Part shown: positions 16,898-25,562 of the stretch, piece by piece
Numbering within the stretch: the first letter of the stretch is position 1
Layout: each line of letters opens with the position of its first letter
NCBI RefSeq assembly: GCF_002252665.1
Contig: NZ_NQKZ01000007.1
Span: 1-64,000 of the forward strand
From: Synechococcus sp. 8F6
GTDB lineage: Bacteria; Cyanobacteriota; Cyanobacteriia; PCC-6307; Cyanobiaceae
DNA length: 64,000 bases
Direction of reading: 5' to 3'
Notes under the pieces: generated by a model
What the model was told of the DNA's origin: nothing
Databases searched by the model: none
Seen by the model: the letters and a program-made list of their open reading frames with translations, nothing else
Position numbers and translations under genes: made by a program

Positions 16898-17857
16898 CTA
16901 GGCCGTGGCCGGTTCGGGTGGCGTGATGTCGATGCTGAGGAAATCCTTGGCCACCACGGTATTGGCGAAGATGGCCCGGGCTTCCGCCACCAGGTCGTCG
17001 GGGGTCATCGCATTGCCCGGCATGTAGCGGGGGCTGAGGTGGGTCAGCACCAGCTGCTTGACGCCGGCCTCCAGGGCCGTTTGGGCCGCCATCGTGCTGG
17101 TGGAGTGCTGGCGCTGGTAGGCCAGCTCCGCCTCGGCGTGGGAGAAGGTGGATTCGTGGATTAGGAGGTCGGCCCCGGCGGCCAGCTGCACCGCCGCCGC
17201 GCAGAACACGGTGTCGGTGCAATACACGACGCTGGCGCCCGGGCGGTCGGGGCCGCAAAGGCTGGCGCCCTTGATGATGCGGCCATCGTCCAGGGTCACG
17301 CTGCGGCCAGCCTTGAGCTCGGCATAAACCGGGCCGGGCGGGATGCCCAGGGCCCGGGCACGCTCCACGTCGAAGCGGCCGGGCCGCGGTTTCTGGTCGA
17401 CCCGGTAGGCAAAGGCCGGCACCCGGTGGGTGAGCGGGGTGCAACGCACGGTGAGGTCGTCGTCGTCGAGCAGCAGGGCGCCACTGCTGGCGGCGGGCTG
17501 CACTTTGTGGGTGCGCAGCGGGTAGCCGATGCGGGTGGAGGAGGTGCGCAGCACCCCTTCGAGGTAGTCGCGCAGCGGGTCGGGGCCATAGAGATCGATG
17601 CCCGTGCAGGTGCCCGCCAGCCCCAGGCTGGCCAGCAGCCCCGGCAGGCCGAACACGTGGTCGCCATGCATGTGGGTGATGAAGATCCGCCGCAGCTGGC
17701 TCACCCGCAGCTCGCTGCGCAGGAACTGGTGCTGGGTGGCCTCACCACAGTCGAACAGCCACAATTCACTGCGCTGGGGCAGCCGCAGCGCCACGGCCGA
17801 CACATTGCGGCCCCGGGTGGGCACGCCGGAACTGGTGCCTAAAAAGGTGACCTGCAC
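16898..17857 (-). CDS. rnz: ribonuclease Z
   Basis: Cleaves the 3' trailer of tRNA precursors. A metallo-beta-lactamase fold with HMHGDH, the N-terminal [19 protein letters not shown] and [11 protein letters not shown] (GEGTQ is more usual), and the C-terminal HLSPRYM. I chose GTG at 17857 (319 residues), where family homology begins; GTG at 17896 adds 13 unconserved residues. Since the tRNA-Val gene here does not encode CCA, tRNA 3'-end processing by this enzyme is expected to matter. Confidence 0.93.
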   Translation of the reverse strand: MQVTFLGTSSGVPTRGRNVSAVALRLPQRSELWLFDCGEATQHQFLRSELRVSQLRRIFITHMHGDHVFGLPGLLASLGLAGTCTGIDLYGPDPLRDYLEGVLRTSSTRIGYPLRTHKVQPAASSGALLLDDDDLTVRCTPLTHRVPAFAYRVDQKPRPGRFDVERARALGIPPGPVYAELKAGRSVTLDDGRIIKGASLCGPDRPGASVVYCTDTVFCAAAVQLAAGADLLIHESTFSHAEAELAYQRQHSTSTMAAQTALEAGVKQLVLTHLSPRYMPGNAMTPDDLVAEARAIFANTVVAKDFLSIDITPPEPATA

Positions 17858-17925
17858 GGTCGTGCCGCCTCTGGCGCATGCTGCCACGCCGGGCACAATG
17901 AATCCCCTGAGCAGGAATCTTTCTT

Positions 17926-19203
17926 TTGGCGCCGCCTTCCCCTCGCCAGCGCGTCCTCTCCTGGTCGGCGACCTGGCTCGTTGCCGGGCCCGCGGCGGCT
18001 GTGGTGCTAGCCGGGGCGGCCCCCATGGCCCTGCAGGCCCAGGCTGCTGAGCCCCAGGTGCGGGTGCTGCTGCTGGAGGCTGACCGGATGCCGCTGGCGG
18101 CAGGCCAGCAGCCCTTGGTGCTTCGGGCCGGCAGCCAGCGCTGGTTGCTGGCCCCCAGTGAGTCGGTGGTGCTGCAGCTCGCCGCCGGCGACCTCGTGCT
18201 GGAGCGCGGCGGTGCCGTGGAGCGCCTGCCCCAGATGTCCGAGCTCTGGCTCGAGCCGGCGGCGCGGCCTTCCGGCGATGGGGCCGATTTCCAGCTGCAG
18301 CAGCGGGGCTACCGCGGGCGTCTGCAGCTCCTGGTGGGCGCCTCTGCGGTGCGGGCCATCAACCACGTGCCCCTGGAGGCTTACCTGCCCAGCGTGGTGG
18401 GCAGCGAGATGCCGGCCAGTTGGCCCCAGGCGGCTCTGCGGGCCCAGGCGGTGGCGGCCCGCACCTATGCCCTGCGACAGCGCAAGCCCACGGCCCCCTT
18501 TGACGTGAGCGCCACCGTGTCGAGCCAGGTGTACAAGGGCGTCGATGCCGAAACGCCCTCCACCCGCCAGGCGGTGGCCAGCACCCGCGGTCAGGTGTTG
18601 ATCTACGGCTCCAGCCTGGCCAATGCGGTTTTTCACAGCAGCGCCGGCGGCAGCACCGAAAACAGCGGCGATCTCTGGAGTCAGCAGCTCCCCTACCTGG
18701 TGAGCGTTCCCGATTTCGATCAGCACAGTCCAGTGCACGCCTGGGAGCAGCGGTTGGAGCCCGAGCAGCTGCAGAAGGCCTTCGGCGAGATCGGCGGAGC
18801 CCAGCGCATCGAGGTGCTCGCCACCACCGGCTCAGGACGGGTTCGCCAAGCCCGGGTGATTGGCCCCAGCGGCACCCTGGTGCTCACGGGTGCCAAGTTG
18901 CGCAGTCGCCTCGGCCTCAAGAGCACCCTGGTGCGCTTTGAAGTGCTAGCCCCCGAGTTGGCAGCCCTTCCTCCCTCCCTGCCGCCCCTGCCGCCCCTGC
19001 CGTCCCAGCCGTTTGATCCGGGGGGCCAGCCGCCCGTGCAGGTGCCCCCGCCGTCGCTGTTGGCGATCGGCCGCGGCTACGGCCACGGTGTGGGCATGAG
19101 CCAGTGGGGGGCCCACGGCCTGGCCCAACGGGGCCAGAGCTACGACCAGATCCTGCGCCACTACTACCGCGGCACCGAGCTGCGTCCTTACACCAGCCCC
19201 TGA
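17926..19203 (+). CDS. SpoIID/LytB domain protein, exported
   Basis: A 425-residue protein from TTG at 17926. A signal-type hydrophobic segment (about 16-40) ends in QAQAAEP. The SpoIID domain spans about residues 130-425, with [32 protein letters not shown] and the terminal [16 protein letters not shown] Pro- and Leu-rich linker (about 350-375) interrupts it. SpoIID proteins cleave peptidoglycan glycan strands as lytic transglycosylases. Cyanobacteria do not sporulate, so this one presumably works in wall remodelling. It is followed 2 bp later by nagB. Confidence 0.88.
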   Translation: MAPPSPRQRVLSWSATWLVAGPAAAVVLAGAAPMALQAQAAEPQVRVLLLEADRMPLAAGQQPLVLRAGSQRWLLAPSESVVLQLAAGDLVLERGGAVERLPQMSELWLEPAARPSGDGADFQLQQRGYRGRLQLLVGASAVRAINHVPLEAYLPSVVGSEMPASWPQAALRAQAVAARTYALRQRKPTAPFDVSATVSSQVYKGVDAETPSTRQAVASTRGQVLIYGSSLANAVFHSSAGGSTENSGDLWSQQLPYLVSVPDFDQHSPVHAWEQRLEPEQLQKAFGEIGGAQRIEVLATTGSGRVRQARVIGPSGTLVLTGAKLRSRLGLKSTLVRFEVLAPELAALPPSLPPLPPLPSQPFDPGGQPPVQVPPPSLLAIGRGYGHGVGMSQWGAHGLAQRGQSYDQILRHYYRGTELRPYTSP

Positions 19204-19205
19204 GC

Positions 19206-19946
19206 GTGGAGCTGCTCGCGTTGCCAGACGCCCAGGCCGTGGCGACGGCGGTGGCCGAACGGGTGTGTCAGGCACAGCAGGCTGAGTTGCCCAAGCCCCT
19301 GGGCCTGGCGACCGGGCGCACCATGGAGCCCGTGTATGCGGCGCTGCGGTTGCAGCTGGGCCGGCTCAGGCCTCAGGAGCGGCAGGCCATCCGCGATGGC
19401 TGGCTGAGTTTCAACCTCGACGAGTACGTGGGCCTGGCGGCCGACGATCCACGCTCCTTTGCCGCCTTCATGGCTGATCAGCTGCAGCGGCCCCTGGGGT
19501 TGCGGGCGGATCAGGTGCGGCTGCCCGATGGCCTGGCGACTGATCCCCAGGCCGAAGCTCACCGCTATGCGACGGCCCTGGCCGCCGCCGGGGGCTTGGG
19601 CCTGCAGCTGTTGGGCCTGGGTGGCAACGGCCACGTGGGGTTTAACGAACCCCCCTGCGCTGCCGAGGCCCCCTGCCGCTGCCTGGAGCTGAGCCCCGCC
19701 ACCCGCGCCCAGAACGCCGGCGCCTTCGGCGGCGATGCAGGGGCAGTGCCGGCCCGGGCCATCACCCTGGGAATGCTGGAGATCCTGGCGGCCGAGCGGA
19801 TTCTGCTGGTGGTGACCGGTACGGCCAAGGCCGGGATCCTGCGGCGCGTTCTGGAGGAGCCGCCCCACGACAACCTCCCGGCCAGCTGGCTGCAGGGCCA
19901 TCCCGCGGTCACGGTGATCGCCGATGCCGCAGCCCTGGCTGGTTAA
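19206..19946 (+). CDS. nagB: glucosamine-6-phosphate deaminase family (NagB/6-phosphogluconolactonase fold)
   Basis: A 246-residue protein with FNLDEYVGL, LGLGGNGHVGFNEP and ITLGMLEILAAERILLVVTG, which fit NagB better than phosphogluconolactonase. It converts glucosamine-6-phosphate to fructose-6-phosphate and ammonia. The start is GTG at 19206, two bases after the spoIID-like stop, so the two are probably cotranscribed. This pairing would suit recycling of wall amino sugars, but that is inference. It converges on yebC. Confidence 0.85.
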   Translation: MELLALPDAQAVATAVAERVCQAQQAELPKPLGLATGRTMEPVYAALRLQLGRLRPQERQAIRDGWLSFNLDEYVGLAADDPRSFAAFMADQLQRPLGLRADQVRLPDGLATDPQAEAHRYATALAAAGGLGLQLLGLGGNGHVGFNEPPCAAEAPCRCLELSPATRAQNAGAFGGDAGAVPARAITLGMLEILAAERILLVVTGTAKAGILRRVLEEPPHDNLPASWLQGHPAVTVIADAAALAG

Positions 19947-19965
19947 GCGGGCTTGGCGGGCTGGT

Positions 19966-20751
19966 TCAGCCCATCAGCGTTGCCAGCACGGACTGCATCA
20001 GATCCTCGTTGGCCTCCAGGTTGCTGGTGACGCTGCGCACATCGTCGAGGTCGTCGAGGGCGTCGAGCATGCGGTAGAAGGCCCGCAGGCTGTCCTCGTC
20101 GCCGAGGGGGCAGGCGGTCTGGGGAATCCAGCGGTGTTCCCAGCCGCCCACGGGCAAACCCTGGTGGCGCAGGCCGTCTTGTAGGGCTTCGAGGGCCTCG
20201 AAGGCGCCGAACACCTCGGCCCCCTCGCCATCGAGCTCGTAGCCCAGGGCTGCTGGCCCGCCCCGCTCCTCCAGCGTCAGCAAGCTGTCCAGCAGCGCCT
20301 CCTCCTGCAGGCCGGGCTGCTCGATCCGCACCACCGCCCGCTGCTCAAACAGGTAGCCCACGCAGCCCGTCTCGCCCAGGTTGCCGCCGTGTTTGCTGAA
20401 GGCCAGGCGCACGTCGGCGGCGGTGCGGTTGCGGTTGTCGGTGAAGGCCTCGATCAGCACCGCTACCCCGCCGGGGCCATAGCCCTCGTAGCGCACAGCC
20501 TCAAAGGCATCGCCCGCGCCGCTGCCCTGCCCGGAGCCCTTGGCGATGGCCCGCTCGATGTTGGCGTTGGGCACGCCGGCGGCCTTGGCCTTCTCGATCG
20601 CCGTGCGCAGCTGGAAGTTGCCAGCTGGGTCGGCTCCACCCCGGGCTGCCACGGTGATTTCCCGCCCCAGCCGGGTGAACACGGCACCTCGCTTGGCGTC
20701 CACCACCGCTTTGGTGCGTTTGATCTGGGCCCACTTGCTGTGGCCGGCCAT
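19966..20751 (-). CDS. yebC: YebC/PmpR family protein
   Basis: A 261-residue protein starting [20 protein letters not shown], then [20 protein letters not shown] and [14 protein letters not shown], all family hallmarks. Members are called transcriptional regulators, and some act on ribosomes at polyproline stalls. The role here is open. A 27-bp gap separates it from truB, which lies upstream on the same strand. Confidence 0.93.
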   Translation of the reverse strand: MAGHSKWAQIKRTKAVVDAKRGAVFTRLGREITVAARGGADPAGNFQLRTAIEKAKAAGVPNANIERAIAKGSGQGSGAGDAFEAVRYEGYGPGGVAVLIEAFTDNRNRTAADVRLAFSKHGGNLGETGCVGYLFEQRAVVRIEQPGLQEEALLDSLLTLEERGGPAALGYELDGEGAEVFGAFEALEALQDGLRHQGLPVGGWEHRWIPQTACPLGDEDSLRAFYRMLDALDDLDDVRSVTSNLEANEDLMQSVLATLMG

Positions 20752-20778
20752 CGGAGGGTGCGGGGAAAAACGGCGGGG

Positions 20779-21684
20779 TCAGCCAGTGGCGTTGAACACC
20801 AGCTTCGGCTGCAGCAGGCCGGTGCCATTGGCGCGGGCCATGCCGGCCAGGTTGCCATCCGGGGCCAACACGGCGACCGGCTGTTCGGCAGCCAGCTCCT
20901 GGCCGGGCTCCAGGGGCGCTGCGGCGGCCAGGGCCCTGCCGCATCGCCAGCCCGCCTGCTCTGTTTCATCCAGCTGCCGTCGGGGCAGGTGCGCCAGGGC
21001 CGCCAGGGGATCCAGCAGGGGCGGCAGGGGCGCCTGCTCGAGACGCTCCAGCGGCACGGCTTGTTCGAGGCTGAAGCCCAGGGCCTCGGTGCGTCGCAGC
21101 CCGGCCAGGGCGCCGCCGCAGCCCAGTGCCTCCCCCAGGTCGCGTGCCAGGGCGCGGATGTAGGTGCCGGCCGAGCAGCGCACCAGCAGCTCCAGGCTGC
21201 CGGCCGCGGCATCCCAGCCCAGCAGCTCCAGCCGCTGCACGGTCACCGGCCGGGCCGCCAACTGCAGCTGCTCCCCCTGGCGCACCCGGGCATAGGCCCG
21301 CTGGCCGTCCACATGCACCGCCGACACCTGGGGCGGCACCTGCTGGATCGGGCCGCGAAAGGCCGCCAGGGCCGCCTCCAGATCGGCCGCCGTCAGGGCG
21401 GGCACGGCGGCGCGGCTCAGCACTTCTCCTTCCAGGTCGTCGCTGACGGTGCGCACCCCCAGTTGCACCACGCCCCGGTACGTCTTGTCACCCTCCAGGT
21501 AGGGCAGCAGCCGGGTGGCGGGGCCAAGGGCGATTGGCAGCACGCCGGTGACGGCGGGATCCAGGGTGCCGCCATGCCCCACGCGGCGCAGGCCGTAGGC
21601 ACGCCGCACCCGGCCGACGCAGGCGTGGGAGGTGAGGCCGGCGGGCTTGTCGAGCACCAGAAAGCCGCAGGGCTGGTCAGCCAT
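20779..21684 (-). CDS. truB: tRNA pseudouridine-55 synthase
   Basis: Makes pseudouridine 55 in the T loop of tRNAs. It has GFLVLDKPAGLTSHACV, the catalytic aspartate in GHGGTLDPAVTGVLPIALG, and the family segments GDKTYRG and VRCSAGTYIRALARDLGE. 301 residues from ATG at 21684; the open frame upstream is spurious. It lies directly upstream of yebC on the same strand. Confidence 0.95.
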   Translation of the reverse strand: MADQPCGFLVLDKPAGLTSHACVGRVRRAYGLRRVGHGGTLDPAVTGVLPIALGPATRLLPYLEGDKTYRGVVQLGVRTVSDDLEGEVLSRAAVPALTAADLEAALAAFRGPIQQVPPQVSAVHVDGQRAYARVRQGEQLQLAARPVTVQRLELLGWDAAAGSLELLVRCSAGTYIRALARDLGEALGCGGALAGLRRTEALGFSLEQAVPLERLEQAPLPPLLDPLAALAHLPRRQLDETEQAGWRCGRALAAAAPLEPGQELAAEQPVAVLAPDGNLAGMARANGTGLLQPKLVFNATG

Positions 21685-21726
21685 GGATCGGAGCGTCAGC
21701 CTTGCAGGGTCCCATGTTCGGCCTCG

Positions 21727-22464
21727 ATGACCCTGCAGCAGCGCCGTGACCTCGCGTTTCTGGTGCTGGCCGGCATCTTTCTCGGCACCATGGGCATGCT
21801 CAATATCCTCGGGCTCACCCGCTTTCTGCAGCTGGGCAGCATCGGCTCCTGGCCGATCGTGGTGGCTGTGGGCGCCCTGCCCTATCCGGTCACTTTCCTC
21901 TGCACCGACCTGATCAGTGAGCTGTGGGGTGAGCGCAAAGCCGGGCAGCTGGTGTGGGTGGGCCTGGCGCTCAACGGCTGGATCGTGCTGATCCTCTGGC
22001 TCGGTGGCATCCTGCCGGGTCTGGCCGGTGCGCCGGAGGCCACCTTCTTCGAGGTGCGCCGCCTGGCCTTCGGGGCGGTGGGGGCCTCGATGGTGGCCTA
22101 CCTGGCAGCCCAGTTCACCGATGTGCGCCTGTTCCATTTCTGGAAACGCGTCAGTGGCGGCAAAGCCCTGTGGCTGCGCAACAACGGCTCCACCCTGGTG
22201 AGCCAGCTGGTGGACACCACGGCGGTGGTGTTGATCAGCCACTACGCCAGCCATCTGCTGCCGGTGCGCGCCGGCGAGCCGGTGCTGCCCCAGTTGGCCT
22301 CGTTCATCGCCAGCGGCTACCTGTTCAAACTCATCGCCGCCCTGGCCGACACCCTGCCCTTTTATGGCTTGGTGGCCTGGCTGCGGCGCTGGCTGGAGGT
22401 GCCCGGCGACGGAGCCGAGTTGCTCGACGGGGTGCCTGAAGGGGCCCCGAATCCCGGCACCTAG
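21727..22464 (+). CDS. queuosine precursor transporter (YhhQ/DUF165 family)
   Basis: A 245-residue membrane protein with about six helices. It has LAGIFLGTMGMLNILGLTRF, the conserved PYPVTFLCTDLISELWGERKA, and NNGSTLVSQLVDTTAVVLIS, which match the family that imports 7-deazaguanine precursors such as preQ0. The late queuosine enzyme queA is also in this window (56654). The start is ATG at 21727, divergent from truB by 42 bp. It is followed 22 bp later by a methyltransferase. Confidence 0.87.
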   Translation: MTLQQRRDLAFLVLAGIFLGTMGMLNILGLTRFLQLGSIGSWPIVVAVGALPYPVTFLCTDLISELWGERKAGQLVWVGLALNGWIVLILWLGGILPGLAGAPEATFFEVRRLAFGAVGASMVAYLAAQFTDVRLFHFWKRVSGGKALWLRNNGSTLVSQLVDTTAVVLISHYASHLLPVRAGEPVLPQLASFIASGYLFKLIAALADTLPFYGLVAWLRRWLEVPGDGAELLDGVPEGAPNPGT

Positions 22465-22486
22465 GTTGGCCTCAACCTGCACAGGG

Positions 22487-23263
22487 ATGGCGTTGGTGGT
22501 GGAGAGGCAAGAGGGGGCGGCGCTGGCTTCACCCTTAACGGTGGAGCAGTTTTTGGTCGATGGTTTTGCCCTGCGGCCCCAGTTGGCCGCTTTCCTTGAG
22601 ATCGCCTTGCCGGAGCTGGAGCGCCGCCTGCCCAGCAGCACCAACGATCTTGCTGCCCTGCATCCGGGGGCCTTTGATCCCAACCAGGTGGAGCAGTTCT
22701 ACGAAGACGCCGTGGGCACCGGCCATCTGCTCGAGTTGGCCGCCTGGCACCTCGGCAGTGCCGATTACATCGCCGACACTCTGCGCCTTCAGCAGCGCTT
22801 TGCGGCCGGTCAGGTGCTCGACTTCGGTGGCGGCATCGGCAGCCATGCCTTGGCGGCGGCAGCCCTTCCCCAGGTGGAGCAGGTGTGGTTTGTGGATCTC
22901 AACCCCCACAACCGCGCCTTCGTGGAGGTCCGCGCCGCCGAGCTTGGCCTGGCCGGCAAGTTGCGCTGCTTCCGCGATCTGGCCGATCCGGCCCTGCCCG
23001 CGCGCTTCGACACGATCGTCTGCCTGGATGTGCTCGAGCACCTCAGCGATCCGGCCGCCCAGCTGGAAATTTTCGCCGAACGCTTAGCACCGGAAGGGAT
23101 TGCCTTGCTCAACTGGTATTTCTTCAAGGGGTTTCAGGGCGAGTACCCCTTCCACTTCGACGCCCCTGAGCTGGTGGAGGCCTTCTTCCGCACACTCCAA
23201 AGCCGCTTCCTGGAGGTGTTCCACCCCTATCTGATCACCACCCGGGCCTACCGGTTGGCCTGA
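22487..23263 (+). CDS. class I SAM-dependent methyltransferase
   Basis: A 258-residue protein. The SAM site is VLDFGGGIGSHALAAA (about 107-122), the acidic strand-2 end is WFVDLNPHN, and CLDVLEHL follows (about 177-184). An N-terminal helical extension of about 90 residues precedes the fold. The substrate is unknown. It lies 22 bp after the queuosine-precursor transporter and may share its transcript. Confidence 0.82.
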   Translation: MALVVERQEGAALASPLTVEQFLVDGFALRPQLAAFLEIALPELERRLPSSTNDLAALHPGAFDPNQVEQFYEDAVGTGHLLELAAWHLGSADYIADTLRLQQRFAAGQVLDFGGGIGSHALAAAALPQVEQVWFVDLNPHNRAFVEVRAAELGLAGKLRCFRDLADPALPARFDTIVCLDVLEHLSDPAAQLEIFAERLAPEGIALLNWYFFKGFQGEYPFHFDAPELVEAFFRTLQSRFLEVFHPYLITTRAYRLA

Positions 23264-23297
23264 AGGGTCCCCTGAGCGGGCGCGGGGCTCTGGCCAT

Positions 23298-23325
23298 CAA
23301 AAAGCCGGCGGGGTTGTCCGCCGGC
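23298..23325 (-). terminator. rho-independent terminator of rplU-rpmA
   Basis: On the minus strand GCCGGCGG and CCGCCGGC form an 8-bp stem, followed by TTTTTGATGG. It is 43 bp after the rpmA stop codon. Confidence 0.85.
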
Positions 23326-23367
23326 TGGTGCTTGAAGATCGGCTCGCCGGGATGGCTTGCAGCTCGA

Positions 23368-23631
23368 TCAGCCGACGGCGATGTTGATGCGCTTGCGGCT
23401 GCGCAGCCCGCGCTTGATGCTGTCGAAGCTCACCACGCCGTCCACTAGGGCGAACAGGGTGTCGTCGGAGCCGCGGCCAACGTTCACGCCAGGCAGCACG
23501 GAGGTGCCGCGCTGACGGATCAGGATTGAGCCGGCGCTCACAGTTTCACCGCCGTAGCGCTTGACGCCCAGACGCTTGGAGTTGGAGTCGCGGCCGTTGC
23601 GCGTGGAGCCTGTGCCTTTCTTGTGGGCCAT
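23368..23631 (-). CDS. rpmA: 50S ribosomal protein L27
   Basis: An 87-residue protein starting [20 protein letters not shown], followed by [20 protein letters not shown], both diagnostic of L27. The N-terminus reaches the peptidyl-transferase centre. It is second in the rplU-rpmA operon, after a 63-bp gap. Confidence 0.97.
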   Translation of the reverse strand: MAHKKGTGSTRNGRDSNSKRLGVKRYGGETVSAGSILIRQRGTSVLPGVNVGRGSDDTLFALVDGVVSFDSIKRGLRSRKRINIAVG

Positions 23632-23694
23632 GGATCGGAGGAAGCAGGGATAGGGGTCTCAGGAACGTAGGCGTGGAGCGCGAGGTACCGGGTT

Positions 23695-24060
23695 TCAGGC
23701 GATCGCCTTACCGCCGACGGAGATCGACTCGACCATCACACGGGTCAGCTCCTGACGGTGACCGTTCTTGCGCCGGGTCTTCTTTTTGGGGCGCATTTTG
23801 TAAACGATGATCTTGGGGCCGCGGCGATGCTCCATCACTTTCAGCGCCACGCTGGCGCCTTTGACGTAGGGCTGGCCGAGGGTGGTGGCTTTGCCGTCGT
23901 TGACCAGGAGCACGTTGTCGATGGTGAAGTTGCCATCAACATCGACTGCGACCCTGTCGAAGTCGTAGTAGCGGTTCGGTTGCAGCCAGAACTGCTGGCC
24001 TGAGGCCTCAACAATGGCGTAAGGACCGGATGCAGCGGCAGTTTCGGGGGTTGGGCTCAT
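23695..24060 (-). CDS. rplU: 50S ribosomal protein L21
   Basis: A 121-residue protein with YAIVEASGQQFWLQPNRYYD, VLLVNDGKATTLGQPYV and a basic KMRPKKKTRRKNGHRQ. I took ATG at 24060 as the start, since the longer open frame enters the kaiA leader. It is first gene of rplU-rpmA and divergent from kaiA, an arrangement common in cyanobacteria. Confidence 0.95.
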   Translation of the reverse strand: MSPTPETAAASGPYAIVEASGQQFWLQPNRYYDFDRVAVDVDGNFTIDNVLLVNDGKATTLGQPYVKGASVALKVMEHRRGPKIIVYKMRPKKKTRRKNGHRQELTRVMVESISVGGKAIA

Positions 24061-24246
24061 GGCAGCAAGGGCGTGGACAGGCTGACGGGCGGTCCTCAGG
24101 AGCGGAGTGGTCTCCGGCGAAGGACTGGCCGTCATTCGGCCTGGCGCACACAATCAAAAGACAAACAACAATCTTCCCGCTCTGGCCCTCCTTTCGTCAA
24201 CATTTGGGAGCCATTCCCGCGGGTTGTCCCGCTGCCGAAGCGGTCC
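24061..24246. promoter_or_regulatory. divergent rplU / kaiA promoter region
   Basis: A 186-bp gap. Bases 24148-24182 form a clearly A+T-rich block (CACAATCAAAAGACAAACAA within it) in an otherwise G+C-rich stretch, the most likely place for promoters. I could not pick -10 and -35 boxes with confidence. The kaiA frame is open through most of the gap (from 24073), which makes the kaiA start uncertain. Confidence 0.45.
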
Positions 24247-25107
24247 ATGCCCGAACCGGCTCTCACCATCGCTTCCCTGATCCGCGACCCCCGGCTGCAG
24301 GACGCCAGCTCCCGATGGCTGGCGGGTGGTCGCTGTGCGCTGGTGTGGGTGGATCCGGCCAGCGATCCCGTGGAGCAGCTGGATCGGCGGCGCGAAGAAT
24401 TCGATGCGGTGCTGCTGGAGCAGGGGGCCCTCTCCCCCCAGTCCTATCAAGCCCTATCGGATCTCGGCCTGTTATTGCCGGCTGTGGTGATTGGTGCGGT
24501 GAGTGGCCGGATCGAATTTCACGATGCGGAGGTGCACCTACCCCCCGATCAGCTGGAGCAGCTCAGCTACAGCCTCGATGCGGCGGTGTCTCGTTTCCTG
24601 CGGCATGGCCTGGTGGCGGCGAGCAGTTCCCCTGCCGGCCAGACCCCCGACACGCCCGACCGCTGGAAGTTGGCCAATCGGCTCAAGGGCCGGCTCGGGT
24701 TTGTGGGCGTGTTCTACAAGCGCGATCCCTCCCGGTTTCTGCGCAACCTGCCGGAGCTGGAGAGCCATGAGCTGATCCATTCCCTCGAGCGCACCTATCG
24801 GGATCTGCTGCTCAGCTACTTCCGGGATCCGGCTGCCGCCAACCAGGCCCTGGAAAGCTTTGTGAATACGGCTTTTTTTAGTGATTTGCCGATCACCAAA
24901 ACTGTTGAGATTCACATGAATCTCATTGATGGTTTCTCCAAGCAGCTCAAGCTGGAAGGACACAAAAACGATTTTCTCCAGGATTACCGACTAGCCCTAC
25001 TCGACGTGATGGCCCATCTCTGCGAGATGTATCGCCGCTCGATTCCACCCGATGCCCCCTTGGCTGGCTTGCCGGTCGAGGTGTCCGGCCAGTCCTCGAT
25101 GGCTTGA
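24247..25107 (+). CDS. kaiA: circadian clock protein KaiA
   Basis: 286 residues from ATG at 24247, the usual full length. The N-terminal pseudo-receiver domain is about residues 1-135 and lacks a phosphate-accepting site. The C-terminal four-helix KaiC-binding domain is about 165-270 ([18 protein letters not shown], then [15 protein letters not shown] and [19 protein letters not shown]). KaiA pulls the KaiC A-loop and so drives KaiC autophosphorylation. No Shine-Dalgarno sequence is visible. kaiB follows after 19 bp. The full-length form contrasts with Prochlorococcus, which lacks kaiA. Confidence 0.95.
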   Translation: MPEPALTIASLIRDPRLQDASSRWLAGGRCALVWVDPASDPVEQLDRRREEFDAVLLEQGALSPQSYQALSDLGLLLPAVVIGAVSGRIEFHDAEVHLPPDQLEQLSYSLDAAVSRFLRHGLVAASSSPAGQTPDTPDRWKLANRLKGRLGFVGVFYKRDPSRFLRNLPELESHELIHSLERTYRDLLLSYFRDPAAANQALESFVNTAFFSDLPITKTVEIHMNLIDGFSKQLKLEGHKNDFLQDYRLALLDVMAHLCEMYRRSIPPDAPLAGLPVEVSGQSSMA

Positions 25108-25126
25108 CCCAGGAGCTTCTTTCACC

Positions 25127-25534
25127 ATGACTCCACGCAAGACCTACATCCTCAAGCTCTACGTGGCGGGCAACACGCCAAACTCGATGCGTGCCCTCAA
25201 GACGTTGCGCAACATTCTGGAAACGGAATTCCGGGGGGTCTATGCCCTCAAGGTGATCGATGTGCTGAAAAATCCCCAGTTGGCGGAGGAAGACAAGATC
25301 CTCGCCACCCCGACCCTCGCGAAGATCCTGCCACCGCCGGTTCGGCGGATCATTGGCGATCTCTCCGACCGGGAGCGGGTGCTGATCGGTCTGGATCTCC
25401 TCTACGAAGAGCTCACGGAGGAGGCTCTGGCTGACGAGGCATTTTCTCAGGAGGCCTTCGGTGATGACCCGCTCGGCGATGCGCCTTCAGCCGCTCCTAC
25501 AGATCCTCTCCCTTCCCAGGGGCCGCTGACCTGA
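25127..25534 (+). CDS. kaiB: circadian clock protein KaiB, long C-terminal tail
   Basis: 135 residues. The thioredoxin-like, fold-switching core is about residues 1-98 ([38 protein letters not shown], then [19 protein letters not shown]). KaiB binds phosphorylated KaiC, sequesters KaiA and recruits output kinases. The tail from about residue 99 to 135 is acidic and then Pro- and Ser-rich, making it longer than the roughly 102-residue Synechococcus elongatus protein. AGGAG at 25111-25115 serves the ATG at 25127. Confidence 0.95.
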   Translation: MTPRKTYILKLYVAGNTPNSMRALKTLRNILETEFRGVYALKVIDVLKNPQLAEEDKILATPTLAKILPPPVRRIIGDLSDRERVLIGLDLLYEELTEEALADEAFSQEAFGDDPLGDAPSAAPTDPLPSQGPLT

Positions 25535-25562
25535 GTAGTTTTTTATCAGACCCCCACCGTCG

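Noticed and set aside
20389-21726. Open frame upstream of the queuosine-precursor transporter suggesting a larger protein
   Set aside because: The part before 21727 is antisense to yebC and truB. The transporter begins normally at the ATG at 21727.
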